This document shows positions 8,371-17,156 of a DNA stretch of 64,000 nt, one piece after another. Made by a program: the position numbers and the translations under genes. The notes under the pieces were generated by a model. The model was not told the origin of the DNA. It did no database searches and saw nothing but the letters and a program-made list of their open reading frames with translations. Numbering within the stretch: position 1 is the first letter of the stretch; the number at the start of each line of letters is the position of its first letter. The stretch spans positions 62,001-126,000 of the forward strand of contig JAUQWO010000022.1 in NCBI GenBank assembly GCA_030835135.1, in the 5' to 3' direction. This DNA comes from Bacteroidota bacterium (GTDB taxonomy: Bacteria; Bacteroidota; Ignavibacteria; UBA10030; UBA6906).

Positions 8371-9612
8371 TCACTGATACATCCAGTATGTTCTCGCTTT
8401 CCCCCTGAACCCCTCCCGACCCTGCTCCAGCAGGGGACGGACATCTTCGTAGACCATGCGCTTCACGAACGCCTCCCGGATGCGGTCCGAACCCATCACC
8501 TTGTCGAACATGGCGATGCGCGAAGCCTCCGCCATCGTGAACGGATTCTTCTCCGGATAGAGCCGGTGATGTGCTTCGAGGAATCGGAATTGCAGTGCCA
8601 TCAGGTCTGCACGCGCGGGGTCGGTGATATGGATCTGGATCCCCTTCAGGGCCTTTCCGGTGGCACGCCCATAGAACGGCTTGTAGACGATCGGGCGGAA
8701 TGTTACCCCGGGCAGACGGAAGGCGTTCATCGCGCCCGCCATCGCGCCCGGATCGATCCACTCCGCGGCGAGAAGCTGGAACGGCAGCGTGTACCCGACG
8801 CCTTCCGAGATCACGCCCAGCTCGCCGAGGATCCCTGTCGCGACATAGTAGAATGCGGAGATATCCCGGGGTTGATGCGGAGACGTCGGGACCCACTCCA
8901 GTCCGGTCTGCGGGAACGTCATACTGCGGCGCCATCCCTTCATCGGTACCACGCTGAGGTCGCACACGGCCCCTCCGGCGAGCAGGTGCTCGCCATTCAG
9001 GAATTTCGCGAGTTCACCGCACGTCAATCCGTAGACGTAGGGAATGGAGAACTGGCTGACGAACGATATGAAGGGTTGTTCGACGAGACCGCCTTCGACC
9101 CTGAGTCCCCCGAGCGGGTTCGGGCGATCGAGGACGACGAACGGGATCTTCGCCTCCGCCGCTGCCTCCATGGCGAGTCCCATGGTGCTGATGTAGGTGT
9201 AGGAGCGGCATCCGTTATCCTGGATGTCGTAGACGAGGATGTCGAGGCCCTGGAGCATCGCCGGGGTCGGCTTCCGTGTCTTTCCGTACAACGAATACAC
9301 AGGGAGTCCGGTGCGCGCATCCGTATAGGTGTCCACTTTATCTCCCGCCGCGAAATCGCCCCGCACGCCGTGTTCCGGACCGAAGAGGGCAACGAGCTTC
9401 ACGCCCGGGGCGGCAAACAGGATGTCGATCGTGGAGGTGAGTTGTCCATCCACGCCGGTGGGATTGGTGACGAGCCCGACCCGTTTTCCCTTCAGGATAT
9501 CGAAGCCCCGTTCCTTCAGCACATCGATCCCGGTACGGACGGCCGGTTGTTGGGCGAAGGATGCGGAAAGGCATATCGCGATGGCAAGGATGCAGATCAG
9601 AGAGGTACGCAT
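8371..9612 (-). CDS. namZ: NamZ-type exo-beta-N-acetylmuramidase (GH171, formerly DUF1343)
   Basis: The 413-residue protein begins with a clear signal peptide (MRTSLICILAIAICLSASFA) and then matches DUF1343 along its length: VGLVTNPTG, FGPEHGVRG, YDIQDNGCRSYTY, DRPNPLGG, then the C-terminal YKPFYG region. DUF1343 was renamed GH171 after Bacillus subtilis YbbC was shown to be NamZ, which removes terminal MurNAc from the non-reducing end of peptidoglycan chains. A start nine codons upstream exists, but ATG 9612 has a GGAG ribosome site and sits directly before the signal peptide. It is transcribed divergently from the kinase/NagZ-AmiE operon, a neighbourhood close to that of B. subtilis ybbC-nagZ-amiE. 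A perfect-spacing promoter lies at 9654-9683. Confidence 0.88.
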   Translation of the reverse strand: MRTSLICILAIAICLSASFAQQPAVRTGIDVLKERGFDILKGKRVGLVTNPTGVDGQLTSTIDILFAAPGVKLVALFGPEHGVRGDFAAGDKVDTYTDARTGLPVYSLYGKTRKPTPAMLQGLDILVYDIQDNGCRSYTYISTMGLAMEAAAEAKIPFVVLDRPNPLGGLRVEGGLVEQPFISFVSQFSIPYVYGLTCGELAKFLNGEHLLAGGAVCDLSVVPMKGWRRSMTFPQTGLEWVPTSPHQPRDISAFYYVATGILGELGVISEGVGYTLPFQLLAAEWIDPGAMAGAMNAFRLPGVTFRPIVYKPFYGRATGKALKGIQIHITDPARADLMALQFRFLEAHHRLYPEKNPFTMAEASRIAMFDKVMGSDRIREAFVKRMVYEDVRPLLEQGREGFRGKARTYWMYQ

Positions 9613-9653
9613 GGCCGGCTCCGGGATGTGGTAGGGCACCGCAGGAATACTCC

Positions 9654-9683
9654 CAAAGTAGCCATGCCTCCCATGATATGCAA
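9654..9683 (-). promoter_or_regulatory. FCB-type promoter for namZ
   Basis: On the minus strand TTG (9683-9681), 20 bases, then TACTTTG (9660-9654), matching TTG-N20-TAnnTTG. Transcription would start near 9647, leaving a leader of about 35 bases. Confidence 0.65.
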
Positions 9684-9688
9684 TATGG

Positions 9689-9706
9689 GCATTTTGTTGA
9701 AAATGC
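9689..9706. promoter_or_regulatory. 18-bp dyad between the divergent promoters (candidate operator)
   Basis: GCATTTT-GTTG-AAAATGC is a perfect 7+4+7 inverted repeat. It covers the -33 element of the rightward promoter (TTG at 9697-9699) and begins six bases beyond the -33 element of the leftward namZ promoter. A repressor bound here could control both directions. The regulator is unknown and not encoded nearby. Confidence 0.5.
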
Positions 9707-9726
9707 GCGGGTCATTCGGTACATTG
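9697..9726 (+). promoter_or_regulatory. FCB-type promoter for the kinase/NagZ-AmiE operon
   Basis: TTG (9697-9699), 20 bases, TACATTG (9720-9726). The predicted transcript starts near 9733, some 34 bases before the kinase start. It is back to back with the namZ promoter. Confidence 0.65.
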
Positions 9727-9766
9727 AGTCACGATCACTTCATCTTTTCTGATACCGTCAGGATGC

Positions 9767-10711
9767 ATGACCATGAGTGAAGCCACGCTGGTGTTCGGGG
9801 CGGATGGCGGCGGGACGAAGACGCTGGGGATACTTGCCGATCGCTCGGGAACGGAACTTGCGCGCATGCAGGTCGGCCCCGGCAATCCCAATGTTGCGGG
9901 CGTCGATGCCGCCGCGCGTAACCTGCTCGAACTCATCGGTGGTTGCTGTGAACTTGCGAAACGGTCGCCGCTCGAGATCGGCGCAGCGGTGTTCGGACTG
10001 GCCGGCGTGGGGAGTCAGGTGGTGCGTGCATCCCTGGACGAGGCTCTCCGCGTGCTCGCGGCGCCCCGCGGGTGGTCATCGCTTCGCATGTTCCTGGAGA
10101 CCGATGCGCGCATCGCGCTCGAAGGAGCATTCGGCGGGGGGGCGGGCATTGTGCTCATTGCCGGAACCGGGTCCAATGTGATCGGCAAACTCCCCTCTGG
10201 CGATGTGACCTCGGTCGGAGGGTGGGGCCGGGTGCTCGGCGATGAGGGGAGCGGGTATGCGATCGGACTCGAAGCGGCCCGGGCGGTTGCGCGCGAGATC
10301 GATGGACGGGGTGATGCACCGCGGCTGCGCGCCCTGCTTGCGGACAGGTTCGGCTGGACCTCCCGCGACCGGGTCATCGCAGCAGTGTATCAGGAGAAGT
10401 TCGACCTCGCCTCCGTTGCCCCCGTTGTGCTCGGTGCTGCTTCCGAGGGCGATGCCGCCGCGGTCCGCATCCTTGAATCTGCTGCGCACCAGCTTGCGGC
10501 GACGCTGCGTGCGCTGGTGATCCGTATGGAAGGCAGTACTCCGGTGGGGGTGGTATTCACAGGGGGGCTCATCGACCACGACACGCCGTACGCGGCGATC
10601 CTGCGGCATGCCATCGGCACACAGGTGCCCGGTGCCGAGGTGGTCCCCGCACTCTATCCGCCAGCACGGGGTGCGGTCATTCTTGCTCACCAACGTCTCC
10701 AAGGGAGGTAG
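9767..10711 (+). CDS. BadF/BadG/NagK-type amino-sugar kinase (GlcNAc/MurNAc kinase-like)
   Basis: The 314-residue protein is an ASKHA-fold kinase of the BadF/BadG/BcrA family. The phosphate-1 loop is DGGGTKT (from residue 13), GPGNPN follows, the phosphate-2 segment is IAGTGSN and the GWG..LGDEGSGY motif that is typical of GlcNAc kinases comes next. Relatives include human NAGK and Clostridium MurK, which phosphorylates both GlcNAc and MurNAc. Position in a wall-recycling operon supports an amino-sugar substrate, but specificity is inferred. ATG 9767 and ATG 9773 are both possible; AGGA lies before them. The stop abuts the next start with no gap (TAG at 10709-10711, ATG at 10712), and its last codons supply the ribosome site AGGGAGG for the NagZ-AmiE gene. 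Confidence 0.82.
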   Translation: MTMSEATLVFGADGGGTKTLGILADRSGTELARMQVGPGNPNVAGVDAAARNLLELIGGCCELAKRSPLEIGAAVFGLAGVGSQVVRASLDEALRVLAAPRGWSSLRMFLETDARIALEGAFGGGAGIVLIAGTGSNVIGKLPSGDVTSVGGWGRVLGDEGSGYAIGLEAARAVAREIDGRGDAPRLRALLADRFGWTSRDRVIAAVYQEKFDLASVAPVVLGAASEGDAAAVRILESAAHQLAATLRALVIRMEGSTPVGVVFTGGLIDHDTPYAAILRHAIGTQVPGAEVVPALYPPARGAVILAHQRLQGR

Positions 10712-13639
10712 ATGTTCCGCCTTACCGCTCGTTCTCATCATGCTCTCGCTGCAGTGTCCACCGTCCTGCTGCTCTCGTGTTCCTCGCAACCTCCGGTCCG
10801 GAAAGCCGAACCTCCCGCCCCCCCTCCACCGGTCAGCGTTGTTGTCTCCCGCGACCGGTCGCACTGGGTGGACAGCGTTCTGGCATCGCTGACCGTCGAG
10901 CAGAAGATCGGTCAGATGATGATGGTCGGCGTCCCGGGTCACTATTTCAGCGCAACGACCGATCAGTATGCGCGCCTGGTGCGTCTTGTCCGCGAACGGC
11001 AGATCGGTGGTGCCATCCTCTGGCGCGGTGATGTCTATGAGTCGGCCCTGCGTCTCAATAATCTGCAGACCCTGTCCACTATTCCCTTGCTCGTGAGCGC
11101 CGATCTTGAACGCGGCGTGCCGATGCGTGTGCGCCGCGGGACGCCCTTCCCGGATGCCATGGCGATCGGGGCCACCCGCAATCCCCAGTATGCCTACGAG
11201 GTCGGCCGTGCCATCGCACGTGAAGCCCGCGCCCTCGGGGTGCATCAGAACTACGCTCCCGTTGCCGATGTGAATACCAACCCGGTGAACCCGGTGATCA
11301 ATACGCGCGCATTCGGGAGCGACCCCGGACTCGTGGAGGGGATGGTAGATGCATTTATCCGGGGGACGCAGAGCGCTGGCGTGCTCGCGACCGCGAAGCA
11401 TTTCCCGGGCCATGGTGATACGGGGACGGATTCGCATCTGGACCTGCCGATGGTGGCGCAGAACCGGGAGCGTCTGGATTCCGTCGAACTTGGTCCGTTC
11501 CGTGCGGCGGTCAGTGCCGGCGTCCGGTCGGTGATGATCGGCCACCTGCTCGTCCCCGGCCTCGACCCCACCCGTTCCGTTCCTTCCTCATTGTCGCCTG
11601 CCATCGTGACCGGCGTTCTCCAGCGGGAGTTCGGATTCAACGGACTGATCGTCACCGATGCGATGGACATGCGCGGCGTGACACGCGATTATTCCCCGGG
11701 CATGTCGAGTGTGATGGCGGTGAAAGCCGGTGTGGATATCGTGCTGATGCCGCCCGATGAGGAATCCGCCTTTGCGGCAATGACCGCAGCTGCCCGGACG
11801 GGCGAGATCACGCAGGAGAGGCTGAACCAGTCCGTGCGCAAGATCCTGCAGGCAAAATGGGACCTCGGCCTGGATACACTGCGGGCCACCGACCCCGATG
11901 AGATCGCGCGCGTCGTCGGGAATCGGGAGCACTGGAACCTCGCGCGCACCGTCGCCCGCGCCTCCATGACCCTCGTCAAGAATGAACGGAATACGGTCCC
12001 GTTTGAAGCACGGCAGGCCCGGCGCATCACGTCGATCGTTCTCACCGACACCGACAACGGCCTCATGGAGGTGTCACGTCCGGGGACCATGTCGATCGTG
12101 GAACAGCCCGGCGCGTACTTCAACGCTCTGGTGCGTCAGCGCAGCGTGCGGCTCGAGACCCACCGGCTTTCGCCGGGGAGCAATGCCATCGATGTCGATG
12201 CAGCGCTGGCACGGATCCGCAAGGCCGACCTCCTCGTGCTGCCGGTGTTCGTCAAAGTGCGCACTTCGAGCGGGACGGTGGAAATGCCGCCGGGCCTGCA
12301 GCCATTCCTGAAGAAAGCCGCGGACCTTTCCGTGCCGACCATCGTGGTCCTGTTCGGCAATCCGTATCTCGCGGGTCCGTTGTCGTGGGCGGATGCGGTG
12401 CTCTGTGCGTATGGTGATGCCGAGCCGCAGATCGAGGCTGCTGCGGAAGCACTCTTCGGGGAGATCGATCTCTGTGGCAAGCTCCCGGTGACCGTCAGCG
12501 ACCGGTTTGCGCTCGGCGCGGGTGCGATGTGCTCCCGCGACCGGCTGCGGTACGACGATCCTGCGACCGCCGGGTTCGATACGGACAGCCTGCGGCACCT
12601 GGACCGGATCATCGAGCGTGCGATCGCGGATTCGGCATTTCCCGCGGCGCAACTTGCCGTGGTCCGTGATGGCATGCTGATCTACAACAAGTCCTTCGGC
12701 ACATTCACCTACGACCGTGCGAGCAGGCCGATCGACAACACGACCATGTTCGACCTCGCGTCCGTCACCAAGGTGATCGGCACAACCTCGGCCGTGATGA
12801 AGCTCGTCGACAACGGTCGGCTCGACCTGGATGACCGGGTTGGCATGTATCTCCCCCAGTTCGCCACAGGACCGAAGTCGGCGATCACCATCCGTCAGCT
12901 CATCACCCACCGCGCGGGTTTTCCGCCGTTCCGCAGGTTCTTCCTGATGTGTTCCACTGCCACCGCCGGCCTCGATTCGGTGTTCGCGACCGCCCTGGTG
13001 ACGACGCCGGGGGATACAACGGTCTACAGCGACATCGGGATGATCACCATGGGGAAAGTGGTGGAGACGATCACCGGGATGCCGCTGGACGCGTTCGTAC
13101 GCAAGGAGTTCTTCGAACCGCTCGGCATGACCCGTACGATGTATGCCCCGCCCGAGAGTCTGGCCGCGCAATGTGCCCCGACGGAGATCGACACGCTCTG
13201 GCGGAAGCGGCTGGTGCAGGGACAGGTGCACGATGAGAATGCTGCATTTCTCGATGGCGTTGCCGGCCATGCCGGACTCTTTTCCACTGCCTCCGACCTT
13301 GCCGTCTATATGCAGATGCTGCTGAACAAGGGAGCGTACGGCGGGATACGGTATCTGAAAGAAAGCACCGTCGTCGAGTTCACACGGAAATATGTTCCGG
13401 GACAGGAGCGGTACCTCGGGTGGGATATGAAGTCGCCCACCGGGTCATCCGCCGGCTCCCTGTTCTCGCCGTCATCGTTCGGCCATCTCGGATTCACGGG
13501 CACCTCCGTATGGACCGATCCCGACAGGAAGATCAGCGTGATCCTTCTGACCAATCGGGTCCATCCGACACGCGCGAACCAGAAGGTCCAGCGTGTCCGT
13601 CCGGCAGTGCACGATATGGTGATACGAGCACTGAAGTAG
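10712..13639 (+). CDS. NagZ-type GH3 beta-N-acetylglucosaminidase fused to AmiE-like serine hydrolase, lipoprotein
   Basis: The 975-residue protein starts with a lipoprotein signal (VLLLSC; cysteine near 24). The first half is a GH3 enzyme of the NagZ group: K229-H230-FPGHGDTGTDSH (D240, H242 form the acid/base dyad special to NagZ) and the nucleophile D316 in VTDAMDM. A GH3 C-terminal domain follows to about 620. The last 350 residues are a beta-lactamase-fold serine hydrolase with SVTK (S684, K687), Y772-S-D and an HLGFTG third motif. In Bacillus subtilis the separate enzymes NagZ and AmiE act in turn on muropeptides, and AmiE is also of beta-lactamase fold, so this single lipoprotein may do both steps. 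It is probably not a drug-resistance enzyme. It lies between the kinase and the outer-membrane gene with no real gaps. Confidence 0.88.
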   Translation: MFRLTARSHHALAAVSTVLLLSCSSQPPVRKAEPPAPPPPVSVVVSRDRSHWVDSVLASLTVEQKIGQMMMVGVPGHYFSATTDQYARLVRLVRERQIGGAILWRGDVYESALRLNNLQTLSTIPLLVSADLERGVPMRVRRGTPFPDAMAIGATRNPQYAYEVGRAIAREARALGVHQNYAPVADVNTNPVNPVINTRAFGSDPGLVEGMVDAFIRGTQSAGVLATAKHFPGHGDTGTDSHLDLPMVAQNRERLDSVELGPFRAAVSAGVRSVMIGHLLVPGLDPTRSVPSSLSPAIVTGVLQREFGFNGLIVTDAMDMRGVTRDYSPGMSSVMAVKAGVDIVLMPPDEESAFAAMTAAARTGEITQERLNQSVRKILQAKWDLGLDTLRATDPDEIARVVGNREHWNLARTVARASMTLVKNERNTVPFEARQARRITSIVLTDTDNGLMEVSRPGTMSIVEQPGAYFNALVRQRSVRLETHRLSPGSNAIDVDAALARIRKADLLVLPVFVKVRTSSGTVEMPPGLQPFLKKAADLSVPTIVVLFGNPYLAGPLSWADAVLCAYGDAEPQIEAAAEALFGEIDLCGKLPVTVSDRFALGAGAMCSRDRLRYDDPATAGFDTDSLRHLDRIIERAIADSAFPAAQLAVVRDGMLIYNKSFGTFTYDRASRPIDNTTMFDLASVTKVIGTTSAVMKLVDNGRLDLDDRVGMYLPQFATGPKSAITIRQLITHRAGFPPFRRFFLMCSTATAGLDSVFATALVTTPGDTTVYSDIGMITMGKVVETITGMPLDAFVRKEFFEPLGMTRTMYAPPESLAAQCAPTEIDTLWRKRLVQGQVHDENAAFLDGVAGHAGLFSTASDLAVYMQMLLNKGAYGGIRYLKESTVVEFTRKYVPGQERYLGWDMKSPTGSSAGSLFSPSSFGHLGFTGTSVWTDPDRKISVILLTNRVHPTRANQKVQRVRPAVHDMVIRALK

Positions 13640-13640
13640 C

Positions 13641-16235
13641 ATGACGGAAACCGGATGGCACAGGGGCATGGCACGGAGGAAGGATCGGGCGCTGCTGCTC
13701 GGGTTCTGTGTTCTCCCTTTCGTGTGGACCCTTGCTGTCGCCTCTCCACCTGATTCGTCGGGGACACGACCGGCGTTCATCCCCGACCCGACCGTTGCTG
13801 CCGGGGGCATGCACCGGTTGCTCTTCGGCGGGCTCTGGCGTGATGCGTGGACGCAGCCCGTGACCGTGCCGGTGGTCAAGGCAGTGCCGTTCCACCGATC
13901 CCCACACGATGATGCCACTCCGTTCGCCGCCGGGATGAGGGAATACTGGTTGTCCGATCGGTCGCTGATCGGATTCGTGCCGATGATGTATCCGGTGGAG
14001 GTCGCCTTCAATGCGGAGTTCAGGCAGCTCTACGCCCCGGGTGTGTTGGCCGATCTCCGGGCAATGGCCCATCCGTATGCCCGGGTTCTTGCGGGTCCGC
14101 TGCTCGAAGCCGCCGGAGTGTCGCATCTGCGTCAGCGCTTCGTCCTTCTGCAGGTAGACGGGCATGGAACGCCGGAAGGTGCGCCCGGGGAAGGTGGCTT
14201 CGTGGCGGAAGCGCCGTCCGCACCGCTCATCGATTCCTATGAGATGTTGCGGCGGATGGAACAGGGGGGCGCAGGACGGGCGGACCCTGCGGCATTCCTT
14301 GCGGCACGACTGCTGGGTTTGTATCTTGGCGACTGGGAGGAAGGCATGGATGCCTGGGGATGGGCCGTCACGGGTGGTGAATCGTACGTGCCGGTGCTCC
14401 GCGATCCCTGGCATGCCTTCACTTGGTTTGATGGCATCATCCCCTGGGCAGGGACGTTCTTCCTCCCGTCGGTGGAGTCGTGGGATGGTGGCCTGCCGTC
14501 TGTCGACCGGGTGCTCTGGACCGGGAGACATCTGGACCGCTGGCTGCTCTCCCCATTGGACAAGCGATCGTGGGATTCTGTGACGGCCGTCACAGCCTCG
14601 CGGCTGACGGATTCAGTCATTGAATCATCCATCCGGGAGCTACCAGAGGGCGTCAGGAAACAGTGGGGGGGAGCCCTCGCGGCAGCGATGAGGTCGCGGC
14701 GGGAGCTGCTCTCACGGATGGCTGATGACTTCTACCGTACGATGACGCGGGTCGTCGACCTTCATGGATCCGACACGCCCGAGGCCGTGGAGGTCACCCG
14801 GATCGAAGATGGCCGGGTCCGCGTTGCGATCCGTGCAACCGATCCCCGCGACGGCAACCGTTCCGTGACCCTCGCGGACCGTGTCTTCACTCCGGCGGAG
14901 ACCGATGAGATCCGCCTCCTTCTGAAAGGGGGAGATGACCGCGTTGTTCTCCGCGGGCATGCCGCCTCTTCCATACTGGTGCGTGTGGCCGGCGGACCCG
15001 GGAATGATGAGATCATCGATTCGTCGTCCGTGAGCGGCTACCTTCTGGGCTTTGTGCCGTTCATCGGCGATGCCGAGAATAGTACGTACGTGTATGACGC
15101 CCCGGGGACGCGGGTGCACGAGGGAGATGGGACGGTCGTTCGTGAAGTCGATCCCGCGCCCGCCGCGAACGACACGCTCCGGTTCGCTCCGGCGCGTGAG
15201 GACCGCGGACATGCGCAAACATGGACCGGGATGTTCGATTGGAATTCGGAATTCGGTCCGATGGTGGGCGTGGGCCCCACATTCACATACTTTGATCACG
15301 ATACGCGTCCATTCGTTGCGCGGATGTCGTTCCTCTGTGGGATCGCCCCGTTCGCCGGGGTCGGCCGTGTCGTCATGAACGCGGAGTGGCGCGGCCTGGC
15401 ACGCAACACGGCGCTGATGGTGGATGCATCCGCGACAGGGTTCGATGTGCTGACGTATTTCGGGCGAGGGAATGAGACGACCACCAGGCTGAATCCCAAC
15501 GACCCATATTATCGCGTCCGGCAGACGCAGGTGCGTGTGGAGCCGGCCATTCGCTGGCCGGCGGACGGTCCGTTCACGCTCACCGTCCGGAGCGGCGTCC
15601 GGATCGTCGTTACGGGGAATGACGGCAACAAATACGTCAGCGACGAAAAGCCGTACGGGAGCGCGGATATGGCCCTCGCGTTCGTTGGCGGCAGCATACG
15701 GTGGGATTCACGGGACGATGACGTTCATCCGTTCAGCGGGCTGTATTGCGATCTCAGCGGGATGTTCGTCCCCAAAGCGTTCAGTGTCGGTGCACCATAT
15801 GGACGCCTGAACGCTGACGCCCGGTTCTTTGCCACGACCGGCGGACCGGCACCCGTGACGTTCTCGCTGCGCGTGCTCGGGACCCGGACCTGGGGTGCGG
15901 TACCATACTTCGACGCAGCGACGATCGGGAGCAGCACCGCGATGCGTGGCTATCAGCAGGGGAGGTTCACCGGTGCTTCATCGCTGGCGGGTATCGTGGA
16001 GACCCGGGTGCGGCTCGGACACGTCGATCTCATCACACCCGTGATGTACGGGGTGTTCGGGTTTGCGGAGACCGGGCGCGTGTTCGAACCGGGTGAGGAG
16101 TCCAGACTGTGGCATCCGTCGTTCGGGGGAGGTGTGTGGGCAGCGCCATGGCGCCGCGATGCGACGCTCACCGCGAGCATCGGCATTTCGAAGGAAAACG
16201 TGATGCTCTATGGTGCGGTAGGGTTCGGGTTTTGA
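13641..16235 (+). CDS. BamA/TamA-type beta-barrel outer-membrane protein with unusual N-terminal domain
   Basis: The 864-residue protein has a basic N-terminus and a signal peptide (ALLLGFCVLPFVWTLAVA). From about 530 to the end it is rich in alternating beta strands and ends in GAVGFGF, a terminal aromatic as in BamA-type bacterial surface antigen barrels. A middle segment (about 370-460) is beta-rich (ETDEIRLLLKGGDDRVVLRG, then GGPGND). Residues about 80-330 resemble, from memory, the kinase-like part of Bacteroidota proteins with the motif DWDRH..QWRW, here changed to DWEEGMDAWGW, which suggests a non-catalytic form; this point is uncertain. The gene follows the NagZ-AmiE stop by one base, so it belongs to the same operon. 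A role in export, insertion or muropeptide passage is a guess. Confidence 0.72.
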   Translation: MTETGWHRGMARRKDRALLLGFCVLPFVWTLAVASPPDSSGTRPAFIPDPTVAAGGMHRLLFGGLWRDAWTQPVTVPVVKAVPFHRSPHDDATPFAAGMREYWLSDRSLIGFVPMMYPVEVAFNAEFRQLYAPGVLADLRAMAHPYARVLAGPLLEAAGVSHLRQRFVLLQVDGHGTPEGAPGEGGFVAEAPSAPLIDSYEMLRRMEQGGAGRADPAAFLAARLLGLYLGDWEEGMDAWGWAVTGGESYVPVLRDPWHAFTWFDGIIPWAGTFFLPSVESWDGGLPSVDRVLWTGRHLDRWLLSPLDKRSWDSVTAVTASRLTDSVIESSIRELPEGVRKQWGGALAAAMRSRRELLSRMADDFYRTMTRVVDLHGSDTPEAVEVTRIEDGRVRVAIRATDPRDGNRSVTLADRVFTPAETDEIRLLLKGGDDRVVLRGHAASSILVRVAGGPGNDEIIDSSSVSGYLLGFVPFIGDAENSTYVYDAPGTRVHEGDGTVVREVDPAPAANDTLRFAPAREDRGHAQTWTGMFDWNSEFGPMVGVGPTFTYFDHDTRPFVARMSFLCGIAPFAGVGRVVMNAEWRGLARNTALMVDASATGFDVLTYFGRGNETTTRLNPNDPYYRVRQTQVRVEPAIRWPADGPFTLTVRSGVRIVVTGNDGNKYVSDEKPYGSADMALAFVGGSIRWDSRDDDVHPFSGLYCDLSGMFVPKAFSVGAPYGRLNADARFFATTGGPAPVTFSLRVLGTRTWGAVPYFDAATIGSSTAMRGYQQGRFTGASSLAGIVETRVRLGHVDLITPVMYGVFGFAETGRVFEPGEESRLWHPSFGGGVWAAPWRRDATLTASIGISKENVMLYGAVGFGF

Positions 16236-16397
16236 ATGAAGCACAGAGTGCGGCGAGAACAAGGCACCGGGGATCGCGAAGCGCGAAGCGCAACGGAAGT
16301 GCGGAATGGGCGGCGTGATCACGCGGTTGAAGAGCAGTCCGCAGGATGAGAACCGGAACGGAAATGATTCGGGGCGGGGCCGGAGGCCCGTGCAAGC

Positions 16398-17012
16398 ATG
16401 ATACGATCGGCGATCATAGAAAAGGCTGAGGGTGTGGTGACCACGCTCTATCAGGAGAAACTCCCCTCCTGGGCCCGCTATCATACTCTCGAGCATACCC
16501 GTGAGGTGGTGGCGGCGTGCGTGGAGATCGGTACGGGGATGCTGCTGACGGATGAGGAGATGGAGATCATCATGCTCGCGGCATGGTTCCACGATACCGG
16601 GTATCTCGATGGGGCGGATGAGCATGAGGCGCGGAGCGCCGTGATCGCGGAGGACTTCCTGAAGAGACAGGGCTATCCGGCCGCGCGGATCCCGCTTGTG
16701 AAAGGGTGCATTGCGGCGACCCGGATCCCCCAGCGGCCGACCACGGCGCTGGAGCGGATCGTGTGTGACGCCGACCTCATGTACATCGGGGGGCCGCGCT
16801 TCAAGGAGCACAGCGACGCTCTGCGTGACGAGTGGCAGACCCGCTTGGGGGTCGCGTACGGGGAAGTCGAGTGGCTCCAGAAAAATATCGAATTTGTCGG
16901 GAGTTGTGAGTTCCACACGGGGTTCGTGCGCCGGACCTACGGGGCGATGCGCACCCGCAATCTGTCGCGGTTATACGAGCTCCTGGATCATGCCGGGGCC
17001 GGAAAGCACTAA
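16398..17012 (+). CDS. HD-domain phosphohydrolase
   Basis: The 204-residue soluble protein is a single HD domain. The metal ligands are visible in order: H29/H33 in YHTLEH, H65-D66 in WFHDTGY, and an aspartate in VCDAD (124/126). The spacing matches small predicted HD phosphohydrolases common in Bacteroidota, which cleave nucleotides or cyclic nucleotides; the substrate is unknown. ATG 16398 has GGAGG at 16381-16385, a long spacing of 12. The 160 bases upstream contain a low-complexity GCGAAGCGC duplication and no promoter I can defend. Downstream lies the independently promoted tRNA-Phe. Confidence 0.8.
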   Translation: MIRSAIIEKAEGVVTTLYQEKLPSWARYHTLEHTREVVAACVEIGTGMLLTDEEMEIIMLAAWFHDTGYLDGADEHEARSAVIAEDFLKRQGYPAARIPLVKGCIAATRIPQRPTTALERIVCDADLMYIGGPRFKEHSDALRDEWQTRLGVAYGEVEWLQKNIEFVGSCEFHTGFVRRTYGAMRTRNLSRLYELLDHAGAGKH

Positions 17013-17026
17013 AAACGCGCGGGGGA

Positions 17027-17057
17027 TTGCCTTTTTCCGCGGGGATCATTATATTTA
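17027..17057 (+). promoter_or_regulatory. FCB-type promoter for tRNA-Phe
   Basis: TTG (17027-17029), 20 bases, TATATTTA (17050-17057). This is one of the best matches in the window and points at a tRNA starting 25 bases after the -7 box. Confidence 0.7.
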
Positions 17058-17081
17058 TGACTCAGGTTGTTGTGTAACCCC

Positions 17082-17154
17082 GGTCAGGTAGCTCAGTTGG
17101 TAGAGCAGCAGACTGAAAATCTGCGTGTCGGCGGTTCGATTCCGTCCCTGACCA
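17082..17154 (+). tRNA. tRNA-Phe (anticodon GAA)
   Basis: A complete 73-base cloverleaf is visible: acceptor GGTCAGG/CCTGACC with A discriminator, D arm GCTC/GAGC, anticodon stem GCAGA/TCTGC around loop CTGAAAA (anticodon GAA), five-base variable loop GTGTC and T arm GGCGG/CCGTC with TTCGATT loop. CCA is not encoded. It has its own promoter and terminator, so it is a single-gene unit. Confidence 0.96.
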
Positions 17155-17156
17155 CA

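Noticed and set aside
12590-13639. Antibiotic-resistance beta-lactamase
   Set aside because: The domain is fused to NagZ and sits in a wall-recycling operon; the AmiE-type role explains it better.
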